Assembly (NCBI GenBank): GCA_022478985.1
Contig: JAKSZP010010642.1
Span: forward strand, 62,001-126,000
From: Massospora cicadina
Taxonomy: Eukaryota > Entomophthoromycota > Entomophthoromycetes > Entomophthorales > Entomophthoraceae
Reading direction: 5' to 3'
DNA length: 64,000 nt
The position numbers and the translations under genes were made by a program. The notes under the pieces are model-generated. The model saw nothing but the letters and a program-made list of their open reading frames with translations, was not told the origin of the DNA and ran no database searches. Positions 1-10,075 of this stretch are shown piece after piece. Each line of letters opens with the position of its first letter. Positions within the stretch are counted from its first letter, which is position 1.

Positions 1-777
1 TCTTCTAAGGATTTTCAATCCTTAATCTTTATATGACAAAAGAGTCTTTTGTTTATAGCACACAGAAATAATTTCCTGAAGATGAATAGAACTTAACCCA
101 ATAATAAATTCTACTAACTTGGTGTCTTTATTAATGTGAATCTTCAGGTGAATTTATAGGGGGGAATTTGGCGCCCAACCCTTGGTGGCGCCTCATATGT
201 GGAATGGAACCCGTTGCCATTGAACTTCCCTTTGACTTCTCACCAGCAATGGTCTTCTCCATCTGGTTAGTATTCATTCATTGGACATCCTCATAAACTA
301 AAACGGACAGAGTCAGAAAACGTGTCCCTAACGTTTCCCACTTGATCACAGCAAACCAACCATATTTGGTGAGCGACCTGATTAGGTAATGGGACTTGTT
401 ACCCATTATGGCTGGTCATGAACCAACTGATTAATTTGATAGTTACAAGTGGAATCACTCACCTCGCAACTCGCTTATTAAAAACCCAATTAGTTAGTGA
501 TGAAACATGACTAGTCCCAATCAGTACCTTTGATAGTTAATCATCAATCATTAATCAGATGTCCCCCATTTTGCTGGCAACTTTGCCTGAAAAGATCTTA
601 AGCATTCACTCAAATTGATCACCAATGGATATGAACCTGTCGAATTACCTAAACTACTCCAAACATTATTAGCCCAAAATCAGTGTCAACTGATATCCAA
701 TGTACACATCATAGGGTATTATCCCATAGTGATCCATAGTAATCTAGGAAGCTGTAAGTGTGGGCAAATTACCAATA
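1..777 (-). repeat. LTR of the A/B gypsy family, cut by window edge
   Basis: This stretch aligns in order with the LTRs at 25027-26180 and 33423-34564. Shared blocks include the cacacag...aataat segment, the aatttatag TATA region, TTGCCATTGAA, AACGTGTCCCTA, CAAACCAACCATATTTGG, the TTAGGTAATGGGACTT block and AGTGATGAAACATGACTA. The right end, accaata at 771-777, corresponds to the outer LTR terminus cccaaca seen in the family. In minus orientation this is the 5' start of the LTR. It directly abuts the reverse transcriptase of element I, so an A/B-type element or solo LTR probably inserted there. The copy is more diverged than the other four. Its other end lies outside the window. Confidence 0.85.
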
Positions 778-1665
778 CCTTGTGTCCCAGAAACTTCATT
801 TTATTTTTGAAAAAGGAGTACTTCAAATGTTTGAGCTTTATTTAAGGCTTCCTAGGCCGATTAAAAACTTCCCATAGATGCTTGACATGCCCATTAAAAG
901 TTTGTTAGAAGATAGTAATGTTGTTGAAGTAGATGAGGACACATGACAGTTTCAAGTCCCCAAGGATCCCATCCATGGCACGTTAGAAAGTAGCTGGCGC
1001 GTTAAAGAGGCCCTGGGGTATCCTCATGGGCTCAAATAGTCCCTCGTTGGCTATTAGCTTACATTTGGGTCAATCTTCAGGGGAAAGCTCCACTTGCCAA
1101 TATACATTTGCAAGATCCATCGTGGAAAAGCACTGCAATCTGGTGAGCAGTCGGATAAAGTCATCAAATCATGGCAGAGGATAACTGTCCTTTTTAGAAT
1201 GGAATTGAGTCATCAATAGTTCATCTCCACTGATGGCTGCCATCCTTCTTCCATACTAAAAGAAGGGGAGAGGCCCAAGGGATGCGAGAATGCACTAAGA
1301 GTCCAGATTCAAGTAGTTGTTTAAGCTCCACTTCCATCTGGGCTTTCTTTGACTTTACTTCTTCAGTAAGATGGGACTGGAATGGAGAGCGTTCCCAGTT
1401 TTCACATGATGTAAAACCCCCTTCATTCTTCCAAAGTTATAGGTCAAGGTGCGATAGGCTTGAATACCCTTCCAGCATATAATGAACTTTGAGCTGCTGG
1501 TCCTCAATGAGATCCATCCCAATACTGGTGTCAACCAGGGCCGCTGATGAGGCGTTTCCAACTCAAAGTCTCTTAGGATCCCAGATCTATGGACATTGTC
1601 AACAGCCTCTACTGGTAGGAGGCGGACATAGGCAGCAAGACTGTTTGGGTCTATCACCCTTAGTC
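778..1665 (-). pseudogene. Element I: protease-RT linker and reverse transcriptase fragment (Ty3/gypsy)
   Basis: Read on the minus strand, 1657-1355 gives an open stretch with YNFGRMKGVLHHVKTG, close to the YDFGKMKGVMHSVETG of element H just before its RT. Downstream come KKD-like residues, TMDLANVYWQVELSPED, RIPQGLFNAPATF, RAMDGILGDLKLSCVLIYFNN and a thumb motif SFFKNKMKFLGHK. These are the fingers, palm and thumb landmarks of a Ty3/gypsy RT, which copies element RNA into DNA in a cytoplasmic particle. The YxDD box reads YFNN, so the catalytic aspartates are gone. Stops and frameshifts are frequent. The gene is cut at 777 by an A/B-family LTR, so RNase H and integrase are absent. Confidence 0.8.
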
Positions 1666-2636
1666 TGTCGTAAGGTTAGTCAAAAACATGGAGATAGATC
1701 TGGAATAAGATTGGTATAGGATTTCTGGGCAGGTTAGCACCTCCTTTGCGGACAGATTACTTAGGCTTCAGATTTCCAGCAGGTATCTGAAGGGGATGTT
1801 AACATGGACCCAGGTATCAGGAATAATTTAAGACTTTGGAGTTATAGTGGTTGCCCTAGGTAAGTAGATCGGCATGCCTTATTGTCCATTGACAGCAGGT
1901 GGCTACAGCTGGACCTGATAGCCCCTTACATTATATTTGAGTCGATCAATTTGGCCCTCACTCTCTAGTAGGCAATCTCAGGCCTTGACTTCCATCTTAG
2001 AGTTATGGGAAGCTTCAAACATTAGGGGTACCCAATGGCCCAGGAGAGATAAAAATCCTTCATAATAATGTACTTTTACTGAGTAGCTTTGAAGAAACTG
2101 AGTTCCAAGGAGAAAATAATAGCTTGGGATGTCCAGTGCAACTGAGGAGTATTTATAGAGAGCTTCCTAAAACAAACAGGTAGGGAAGATTAGGCCCCTA
2201 TAGACTGGGTATATTACGATCCAGCCATGGCATACTCTATATATAGTGTAACAAATATGGAGCAATTTTGATATGCTTCATCAACTTGAACGATATAACG
2301 TTTATAGGTGAACTGCTGTCAAATATGGTGAGAACTGGAATCATATGGACTAAAATGGCAATACGTGTAACCAGACTTCTGAACTGTGGAGGTAGTGTGA
2401 GAAACATGAAAGAGACATCAGAAGAAGAGTAAGTAGTATTGACTTCTTTATTATCAATAATTAATGAAACTTCTTCCTCAGGTATGATAGCTTTTGGTAT
2501 ATTTAAGGTCATGGATGATTCTTGAGGCGTGGTAGGGATGTCAGCATGGAGTGCCTTGTCCTTCATGCTGACATCCCTTTTCCCACCTTCTAAGAAAACC
2601 AGTTCCAGCATGTCTTAGCACTGTGTCAGAAACCAT
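1666..2636 (-). pseudogene. Element I: aspartic protease region
   Basis: The minus-strand open stretch 2611-2237 carries VLTIFDSSSPINVISFKLMKHI, which matches the retroviral-type protease active-site block (normally aliphatic-DSGA/S) in the A/B and H elements, where VNSGAPINIVS and IDMGSPMNFVS occur. Here the glycine of DSG is lost. The protease would cut the gag-pol polyprotein. Upstream sequence at 2912-2640 is proline-rich and reads as a gag-pol connector. The rest, 1666-2236, is protease-RT spacer in broken frames. I cannot define a start because the frame would be set by gag. Confidence 0.6.
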
Positions 2637-4558
2637 TGCAGTAGGTGCATCAGGGGTTGAGAATTCTTCTGATTTTGACCACATGGACCCAAGGACGATT
2701 GGAGGAATCCAAAGGTGTAGCCTTGGAGTGCAGGGTCGATGAAGGGATCTCGTTAATTGCTTCCTTAATTTCAAAAATGCAGGTAAGGCTGTTCTTTTGG
2801 CCAATAATATGCAACTGAAATTCGAGGTAAAATTCCTATGTGGAGATGACAACAGTAATGGCGTTGTCCAAGGTAATATGATAGGTGGTAACCAAGGGCT
2901 TCTCTTGAGCATAGAAACAGCTGGTGAACTCTATGGGGCTCTCCCCTTTTTTATACTGATACCTATAAATGCTTGTTTTTGATTGGCCAAGGTTTGATTG
3001 CTGCCAAATTCTTGGATTAAGGACATACAGTACTGTTCCCAAGTATTGCATTCTTTCAAGTGGGGAGTCATGATCTCCCAAGAAGTGCTGTTAAGGCATG
3101 AGTGGATATGCTTCACTTTATGGCAATCAGTGGCTATTTCCATAGAACTCTTGTAGGCATATAGGAAAAAGGCGATGCTTTCTTGGACAGGGGTTAACCT
3201 TTTATTAAAATAGGTTTTAAGTTAGTTACAAGAGGATTGTAGATAATGTTAACGCCAGGAATTGATGCCAGCTAAGAAATCTAAGTCTTCATATAGTTAT
3301 GGGGGACCTGCTGGTCCAGCCATCATCTTAGGCTGAAAGGTCCTCTTGGATATCATCCCAGTTTTGGTTAAAGGATGAAATGAAAGCCTTGTGGGTAACC
3401 TGCTCCTTTAGGGCCTGAATATCAGCGCCCTGAAGGAGAAGCTGGCTCTCAAGGTGGTCAAATGGGTCTCAAACCCTTGACACATTTGTATGAGCTGAGA
3501 AATAAGACCATTGGTAAGCTTGGTGAAGTTGCTAAAATTATCTATCTCGTCCAAAAATGCCTCAATGGAGACCCTAGGATTGAGGGGGATTCCATATAAT
3601 TGGAGTTTACATCACTGAGCTACATTCCAGACTTGATCACCTAAGGCAGCTAGAGCTGCCAAAAAAATGCTTCCACCAATGGTCGTCAGGGTCTCCAGGG
3701 GTAGGTGCCGCAGGGCCAGAGAGCCCCTGAGGTCCCTGGGGACCTTCAGTCCTTCAGGTCTTTCAGGTCCCTCACATCCTTTAGGACCCTCAGGACCCCA
3801 GGCCCTTCACTCCCAAAGCTGTAATAATGAGAGGCCAGCTCCCAGTAGTGTTGTTGTAGGGTCTGCATCAAATATTCAACTTAATGTAGGTGCCGATTCC
3901 AAGCAGCCTTAAGGAGCTGGATATTCTGATGAAGTTAGTCTTTGAGATAGTCAGAAATATTATTATCCAACACTGAAATTTGGCCACAAGCTTCATTGAT
4001 TAACTGGCTCCTATAAATAATGGCCTCTCAATTGTCATATATTAATGGGAAGGCTGCGTTGTAAAAGTCACTAATATGGGAATATAAGGTTTGGGTAAAC
4101 CCCAGTTGTCATGAGACTTCATGATGGTGCAGTCCTACTAGCTGAAGGAGATGATGAATAGCTGGGTGAATAAAGTTCAAAGGTAATGCTCAGCTCCCAG
4201 GGTCAGTTCTCGCGCTGGCAGCTGAGCTGGAGTATAAAGATCCAATAGCAGAGGGCATGGAGAGGCGTGGGAGTGGCTGGAGCAGGCACCCATAGAGTAG
4301 ATGTCAAATTAAAAACTGTTAAACGATGTTGCTATAATTTTCATATTAAAGTTGATACAGATTTCCGTCAACTGAGGGTAGAGAGGACTGGAATGTAGCC
4401 CAAAATTCCAACCTCTCAGGATGCATGTGCGGCACTTCATACCTTTAGGTACCAATCTATCAAGCAACGCTTCTCAACTTATCAGCATAATGATCTTCAT
4501 GACTGTTAGTACTCTCCAATATTTGTGATAGACGTTTTAACTTAGGAAAACTCAGAGC
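2637..4558 (-). pseudogene. Element I: gag region with collagen-like tract
   Basis: Minus-strand open pieces at 3143-2931 and 3081-2836 contain STSWEIMTPHLKECNTWEQYCMSLIQEFG and QSKTSIYRYQYKKGESPIEF. This is the usual retrotransposon capsid pattern: a tryptophan-rich helix pair followed by a basic segment. The equivalent part of element H lies at the same distance from its protease. Farther upstream, at 3830-3660, two adjoining frames read as Gly-X-Y repeats. The gag start is not preserved. The 5' end is placed by the primer-binding site at 4559. Gag would build the particle that packages the RNA. Confidence is good for gag, lower for exact limits. Confidence 0.6.
3660..3830 (-). repeat. Degenerate collagen-like Gly-X-Y tract in gag of element I
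   Basis: On the minus strand one frame reads GPEGPKGCEGPERPEGL. After a one-base shift the next frame reads GPQGPQGLSGPA followed by PGDPDDHWW. Glycine recurs every third residue across about 15 triplets. Element H has a similar tract at the corresponding place in its gag. Confidence 0.65.
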
Positions 4559-4575
4559 CCACTTAGTGAGCACCA
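4559..4575 (-). other. Primer-binding site of element I
   Basis: The minus-strand sequence starts TGGTGCTCACTA and matches the first 12 bases of the site next to the LTR of element H. It lies immediately inside the inferred 5' LTR, where a tRNA 3' end would prime minus-strand synthesis. TGG is the complement of a tRNA CCA end. Confidence 0.7.
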
Positions 4576-4905
4576 ATTTCTTGGCTTAACAGTTCTCTAG
4601 ACTGTCACCAAATTCTAAAAATGGGTTGAAGCTGAAAATTACGGAGAGGTCAAAAGTCAATTACATGGAGAGAATAATTAATACTTAATCGTGTTAGAGG
4701 GCGTTAATATTTATAGGGCGTGTGGGGACAAGGCGCCTAAGGGATCATCGTGACCTTGTCAGAGCAGGAACTTTTACTGCCTTATGGTTTAATTAAATGG
4801 ATAACTCCCTCATTGTACTGAATTGTCCTCATGACTGTGGTGGTGAGGGAGGCACTTATCAAGATTTAGTAAGTGGGGATGGGATTCCTGAAGGCAATTC
4901 CATCA
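4576..4905 (-). repeat. 5' LTR of element I (approximate right end)
   Basis: The stretch lies outside the primer-binding site and contains a TATA-like segment (tatttataggg at about 4710). It is about 330 bp if it ends at catca (4905), close to the 340 bp LTR of the related element H. The partner LTR is not in the window, so the outer boundary is a guess based on the TG start rule and length. Confidence 0.5.
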
Positions 4906-4949
4906 ATTCTCATATGTGTGATGCTTCTTGATTGAATCAAGTTTTGGTG

Positions 4950-5450
4950 CCTTCAGGATAGGGTTCTGTCCACGCTAGTTTGAGAGTCAATCAGTGAATA
5001 CTGATTCAAGAGCAGTGATTTTGGGTTAATCAACATTTAAATCCTGACACTTCAGAACTTGAAAAGATGCCATGATGGCAAGCAATTCCTTGTCATAGTT
5101 AGGTAATTGGTTTCTGTCAGTAACACACTTAGCCAAAAAGCAGATTCATCAAGGGGGAGACAAATAAGCAAATGGATGAAGGTTTCAAGGGTTTGGATGA
5201 AACATTAGACAGCATTTTACTATTAAAGTAAGAGTGATGTTGTACCCCATCCTTGCTTTCTGTAGAAGGACTTTCCTCCTCACAGTTTTTTTAAGGATTG
5301 GTTCTTTTCATTAATGGACAAAGGCATTGAGTAACACCAATCAGGTAATAGTCCACAACCCTGAAAGCACCCCAGAGAGGGAACTGAATGTCCATATACC
5401 ACTGTGGTTGGATTGAATCAAACCTTGGAGTAGATTTAAGAGGATACTTA
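4950..5450 (-). pseudogene. Element J: RT-RNase H connection fragment
   Basis: Read on the minus strand, one frame gives a segment resembling the RT thumb-connection (FLGCFQGCGLLPDW, compare FLGFVxYYRxFIPD). Later frames give KDGVQHHSYFNSKML and NYDKELLAIMASFQV, which match the gypsy RNase H block DGxxHPVAFxSKxL...NYDKELLAIM. These motifs mark the region that degrades the RNA strand during reverse transcription. Catalytic residues cannot be assigned because of frameshifts. The fragment has no recognisable LTRs and ends on the left near the LTR of element I. Confidence 0.55.
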
Positions 5451-6425
5451 ACTCTTATAATGTTTCTTGACCCTAGAAGAAAGCAAGGAGGGATTCTAAC
5501 AAGTGACTAAGTTCAATATTTTGGTTCAGAGATGTTGTTTCTCACAGTGTACCTTATCAAAAAATCAATAATTAAAAAAACTTCCAAAGATAGTTTTTTA
5601 TTCAAGCAAAAACCGAAAAATATACAGAATTGAGATGAAAACTACTCAATTCTTATCTATGATAGTCATACATAATGCTCCAAACTTGTACAAGTCTGAT
5701 GAGATTTATGTTGCAATTGTGAAATTAGATGATTTAAGAAAAATGAAGTAATTTGCTTACTATGCTTTAATAATTAATATGTCATGGTTGGTAAGCACGA
5801 CTAAATATTTTAAGTTTTATGAATTTCGCACTAAATGCTAAAATTGGGGGCCTATTTTATAGGCTCAAAATTTGGGTTTCATTTGGAGTAAATTTTTGAG
5901 GAGGAAAATTAGCTAATTTCAACTTCTTGAAATATACATTTTCTTGGAAATTTCTCCTTTTAAAAACCCTATAATTAGGGTTTCCTCTTCATTCTAATTG
6001 CTGATGTGCTCTGGCACTAAGTTTGATCACAATAGAATTAAATGAATTGATAGGTTGAAGAATGAATTCAGTTAATTCTGAAGCCATACAGTAGCCTTTA
6101 TTTAGTACATTCTAATCCAATTCTGGTTTATTTCCTATTTTTAAATTTCTTAGTTTTGTTTTTGTTAGCATTATCTCTAATAAAAAAATGTGTTGGTCAG
6201 AAATATCCTGTAAATCATAGCTTTAAGCATCTGACTAAAGTATGAAAAGCTTCTCAGGATGCTTGTGTGCTTGATCTGGAGCTTGTAGAAGTTCAAATAA
6301 TTCTTATAAGGTTTTCTTTTCTGTAGGGCCCCATGAAAACGGTACCTTACCCATTAGCTGGGTTAGGGGGTATCAATATCATTTATAGCTTTTAAAGATT
6401 ACTTTTAATATAGTATCTAAAATTC
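5451..6425. other. AT-rich stretch without a recognisable gene
   Basis: No open frame of note and no motif that I recognise on either strand. The interval 5560-6000 is very AT-rich and includes an imperfect palindrome, accctataattagggt, near 5967, so it may contain decayed LTR promoter sequence. Confidence 0.5.
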
Positions 6426-7296
6426 TCAAATTCTATTTATGGTGGTAAACATCGCACAGGACTAGTACAAGGGCACTTGTCGCAGTATGAACATAAAGTA
6501 GCCCAGCAGAGGGGGATGGAGCTACAGCGACATAGGTCAAGGGTGTTTAACATGGTGCATAAAAGGATGGATCGAACTAAGAGCAAAACTTGGCTGTGGC
6601 CCAAAGTTCCTTTCATAACCAAGATTTGAACGGAGCTAGCGAACACAGGGGCCCTGGTTTGGAGAGAAATTGGGTAGGCCTATGGTGTACCTGATGCTGC
6701 AGTAACTCGAAAACTAAAGATTTTGCTAACGTGATGTGAGACCCTTGAAGAGGTCCATGAACAGGTATGCCCAAGTCAACATAGAATAAACGGTAAAACG
6801 AACAGGGTGTTTATTATGAGAAGTGACAACTAATGAGGAAGGTTGGCATTGTAGGATCATAGTTAAGCAAACTTGGAGGAATCATTTGTCAGAGAAAGTG
6901 GTGCTAAGCTGAGGTGCACCAATAAGCGCACACTTCCATCCAAAAGGGTGGTATACTTCAAAATATTACAAACTTGAATAATTGATTGGAGTCAAGGATG
7001 ACCCAAGTTACAAATTTTGTAAATTAAGTGGGTCTCAAACCACCATTCACAGATTAGTCAAATTGTGCCATCATAGTTCAACATATAGCTCATCCATTTT
7101 AATTCAAGAGCCAAAATAAGGGGCTGGGCATTTTGCACCTCACTTATATCAACATGGGCATACCTTGACTGTACCCAGCGTTGGTAAAAGTTAAGCTTGA
7201 GATCAGGAAGGGCCTGAAGTTTAACCTTCTGGACCACCTGCCACACAATCTTTTCCTTGATGTTGGTGCCTTTAATCAGGTCATGTGAACATGACA
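6426..7296 (-). repeat. Solo LTR of the C/D gypsy family
   Basis: The stretch aligns throughout with the reverse complement of the D LTRs (19232-20129, 45940-46832). Shared blocks include CAGTATGAA..., TCAAGGGTGT, GCCCAAGTCAAC, AAGTGGTGCTAAGC, GGTGCACCAATAAGCGCACACTTCCAT, GGGTCTCAAACC and the terminal catgaca at 7290-7296. The last is the reverse complement of the TGTCATG start of D. No internal coding region of that family adjoins it on either side, so it is best read as a solo LTR left by recombination between two LTRs. The left boundary is approximate and I could not find a clean target duplication. Confidence 0.75.
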
Positions 7297-7487
7297 AATG
7301 CTCCAGTGAGTTGATTGTCCCTAAAAATCTTCAAACTTGAGTTTGATCAGGGAGAGCTTTTTTATGTACTAGTGTTGATCACTGAGAGCTTTCCTATAAC
7401 TGAAAGCTGTCACAATACAGGATCTTCCTGGTTGTAATATTGCTCTTGTATTTCACAAATAACAGGTAAATTGGGTATCAAACACAA

Positions 7488-8436
7488 TGATAATCAATAA
7501 ATTGGTCAAAATTAGTTGGCATCTATACCAAAAAGGAAAGTACAGTTAAAAAGTTTTTATGGTAAAGCAGCCTAATTAAAATTAGCAATATTATTACCTA
7601 CTTTATTTACCTCAACCTAAATCCTGTAAATTAAAGGCCGTCAAATTACTGAGGTAACTAAAGGGGATTCGAGGTGGTGCTGGCTTAGTGGGAAAGGCAT
7701 CCCACTATCACCCCTCAAACGCAGATTTCAATCCCGTTGTAGCAGAAATTGTATTTCTGTGCCAAGAGGATAGCAATACATGTGGATTTGCGCACCATGC
7801 CTTGGTCTTACCAAGAAAATAGTGAAGTTAAACCATGTAATCCTGGCATATTGGCACACACAGGTTTTACCCCCAGTACTTAAGTTTTGTCCTCCACTCC
7901 TACATTTTTGCTCCCTACTCTCTATCCCTCCTATTGGTGCAGTATATTTGCCCCAAGGTCGGCCCACCTCAAAAAAAATCTTATTATAATTAAAACTAAA
8001 AGGGAATTTGTAAACAGTTAATTAAAAGGCTTAAAATTACCTTTGGCACCCAACCCTAAAAAGTATTTTATGGGATTTAAGTCTACCATGAACAACCAAT
8101 CAGTGTAGGATTTAAATTCAATGATTTTCATAATAGCAGCTTCCCATCCCAAAATTCACTAGTTTATTTTTTTTCTAAAGCTGTATAAAATTATAATTTC
8201 TGCTTTACTTTAGCATTTTTGGCTATCTTAGTATAACTCAGGGAATGAGGACAAATATACCACGGTTCTGGAGTTAATTTTGGGACCTTAGCACTTTCCA
8301 CTCCTCTTGGTGTGTATTTGTCTTTTCTTGATTAGCACACTCTAAAACCGCCATGTAAGCTATGTGCATTTCTAACCCTATCTGGTTGACAGTACAAATA
8401 TTAACTAGGCTTGCGCATGGGCATGCCTTCCCAACA
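7488..8436 (+). repeat. 5' LTR of element F, enlarged by a SINE
   Basis: It aligns with 55264-55875 in several blocks: CCTAATTAA...ATTAC/TACC, TAAACAGTTAATTAAAAGGCTTA, AGCAGCTTCCC...ATTCACTAGTTT, CACTCCTCTTGGTGTGTATTTG and GCCATGTAA. It begins TGATAATC and ends CCCAACA. Without the SINE and its extra target copy it is about 610 bp, matching the partner. Confidence 0.8.
7670..7993 (+). mobile_element. tRNA-derived SINE inserted in the F LTR
   Basis: The head contains a good RNA polymerase III A box, TGGCTTAGTGGG (7681-7692), and a B-box-like GATTTCAATCCC (7724-7735) at tRNA spacing. The body runs about 250 bp further and ends in an A-rich tail (tcaaaaaaaatcttattataatta). It is flanked by an imperfect 14-15 bp duplication, aactaaaggggatt (7656-7669) and aactaaaagggaatt (7994-8008). 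The partner LTR at 55264-55875 has one matching segment (about 55407) and no insert. The tRNA-like head lacks a clean cloverleaf, so it is not a functional tRNA gene. It has no protein-coding capacity and would have depended on a LINE for movement. Confidence 0.8.
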
Positions 8437-8439
8437 GAT

Positions 8440-8456
8440 TGGCGCACTACCTTCTA
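8440..8456 (+). other. Putative primer-binding site of element F
   Basis: TGGCGCACTACC begins three bases after the LTR end CCCAACA. It starts with TGG, the complement of a tRNA CCA end. It differs from the TGGTGCTNNCTACAGG site of the other families here, consistent with F being a different lineage. I cannot identify the tRNA. Confidence 0.5.
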
Positions 8457-10075
8457 TAAGAGGATTATGACTTTATGGCTCTAATTTTGTCTTTTTTTAT
8501 GAAAGTTTTCAAACCCCTAAGCCAGTGGACCTTACCGCCTGGTATATGAACATCACCTCTGTAGCGATAATAAATTTCTCCTTTCTCTTTGTGCTTCTGT
8601 AAGTTCATCAAAGTTTTTCACCAAATGTTCAGTTTCTCCCACTCTACAAAAATCTTCCTGTGTGGAACCAGCCTTGTCCACCCTTGGACATCACTGGGGT
8701 TGATCTTCTCCACAACGACTTGGCGCAACTCCTCCTCCAGGCACATTTTAAACATGCCACAGGTATCTTTTAACTCTTACATGTTTAGGTAGATGCGCTC
8801 ATTTCCAACTTGCCCATGAGTTTAGGTACATGGATGGCTAATCTTTTGGCTAACTAATCTGACTTACTTACTTCCATGGATAAGTATGTTGACCATTTTC
8901 TCTGTTTGACTACCCTAAAGAGTCTTTGTATGAAGACCTGTCCGCACTCTAACCCTTGCATCAGGTCACTTTTTAATAACAAAATATGCTGCACGTTTCT
9001 CTTCCTTAGCCCAGTCTGCCCAAGTTTCCCTCACTAGCTCCCGCATATAATTAGACAATGCTTGGGGACAGAGTTGTCTAAAGTCACCATGGCCACACAT
9101 CTTTCTGACATATTAGATGAGGAATTTCCCTAGCATAACAGGTAAAGAATCAATTGTCACTAAAGCGCATAAGAAAAGTCCTGTTTATTCGCCCTGGACC
9201 ACGAATATAGCCATGCTTTTAATTATAGCCTAGCTCCCCTTGTGAGTGCATTACTTATTTCAGAAACGATTGCACCACTGGATGAAATTCTGAGCTTGGT
9301 AGCACTTAAGGAGAGGTGCCACCATACAATTTTTGACCTACTGCAGATTGCCTTTTTATACTTAATAAAATTTTGACAAACCCTTCATTCTACTTGATTA
9401 TACCACCAAGTATAAAAGTCGTAAGGGCAAGGCAAAATTGGGTTGTTGAAGTACTTGTTGATACTGTGATGGAAGTTAATTTTTGGATTTTACCCCTGGC
9501 TAAATGACTCCACTTAACCATCTCACTTGGTGTGAGGTTACCTTAGCTAGCACCTCTAATTTTTTTATACCTGGGAATTCAAATAGCCTTTACTCTTCAC
9601 TAAGAAAATCTGAGGGTTTGAAATATTTCTGTGCTCTGAAAAATCTTCCCTGATCGATGATTTTTGTCATGAGATGGTGACACAAGTAATCTCCCAATTT
9701 TAAAATGTGGAGTGGTTTAATCACGTTGCATGAAGAGGGAAAATGACATGCAGTCCTGAAATTTCCTCTCTATGCCCTCTAAGGGTTAATTTCTGAACGT
9801 AATAACAAAGGTCCTTCCTTCTCTAGACCTCCCATAGGAGTTCCATAATTTTGCTCACGTTTTTGAACCTGTTATTCACGGGCATCATCTACCACCAGCC
9901 CTTTTGAATTCTCAGTTAATTTAAAGAGGGCGAAGAGCTCCCTAAGGGGCCTCCTGCGTACTCTTTGAATCCCAGTTCTAAGAATCTCTAGGGAAAGTAT
10001 GTGAAAGATATGCTAGTACGCATGCACATCTGTCCCTAAAATCTTTGGGTGTTTCAAAAAATACTTTTGTTTCCT
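8457..10075 (+). pseudogene. Element F: gag and protease remnants
   Basis: Plus-strand frames contain scattered gag-like pieces. One is MDKYVDHFL followed by CLTTLKSLCMKTCP near 8875-8950, with the layout of a fungal gypsy capsid segment. A possible protease block, EVLVDTVMEVNF, lies near 9450; it would be LVDTG...NF in an intact enzyme. From 9840 to 10070 there is a protease-RT linker (YAHVFEP...LPP...), the usual lead-in to the RT. Stops occur every few dozen codons and no start can be chosen. The identity rests mainly on position between the LTR and a clear RT. Confidence 0.5.

Noticed and set aside
3667..3912. Plus-strand 81-codon frame rich in Pro, Ser and Gly
   Set aside because: It is the shadow of the collagen-like gag tract on the opposite strand.
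7670..7745. Possible functional tRNA gene (good A box and B-like box)
   Set aside because: The B box departs from GGTTCRANNCC, no acceptor stem can be paired, and the sequence continues into a body with an A-rich tail and target duplication, which fits a SINE.
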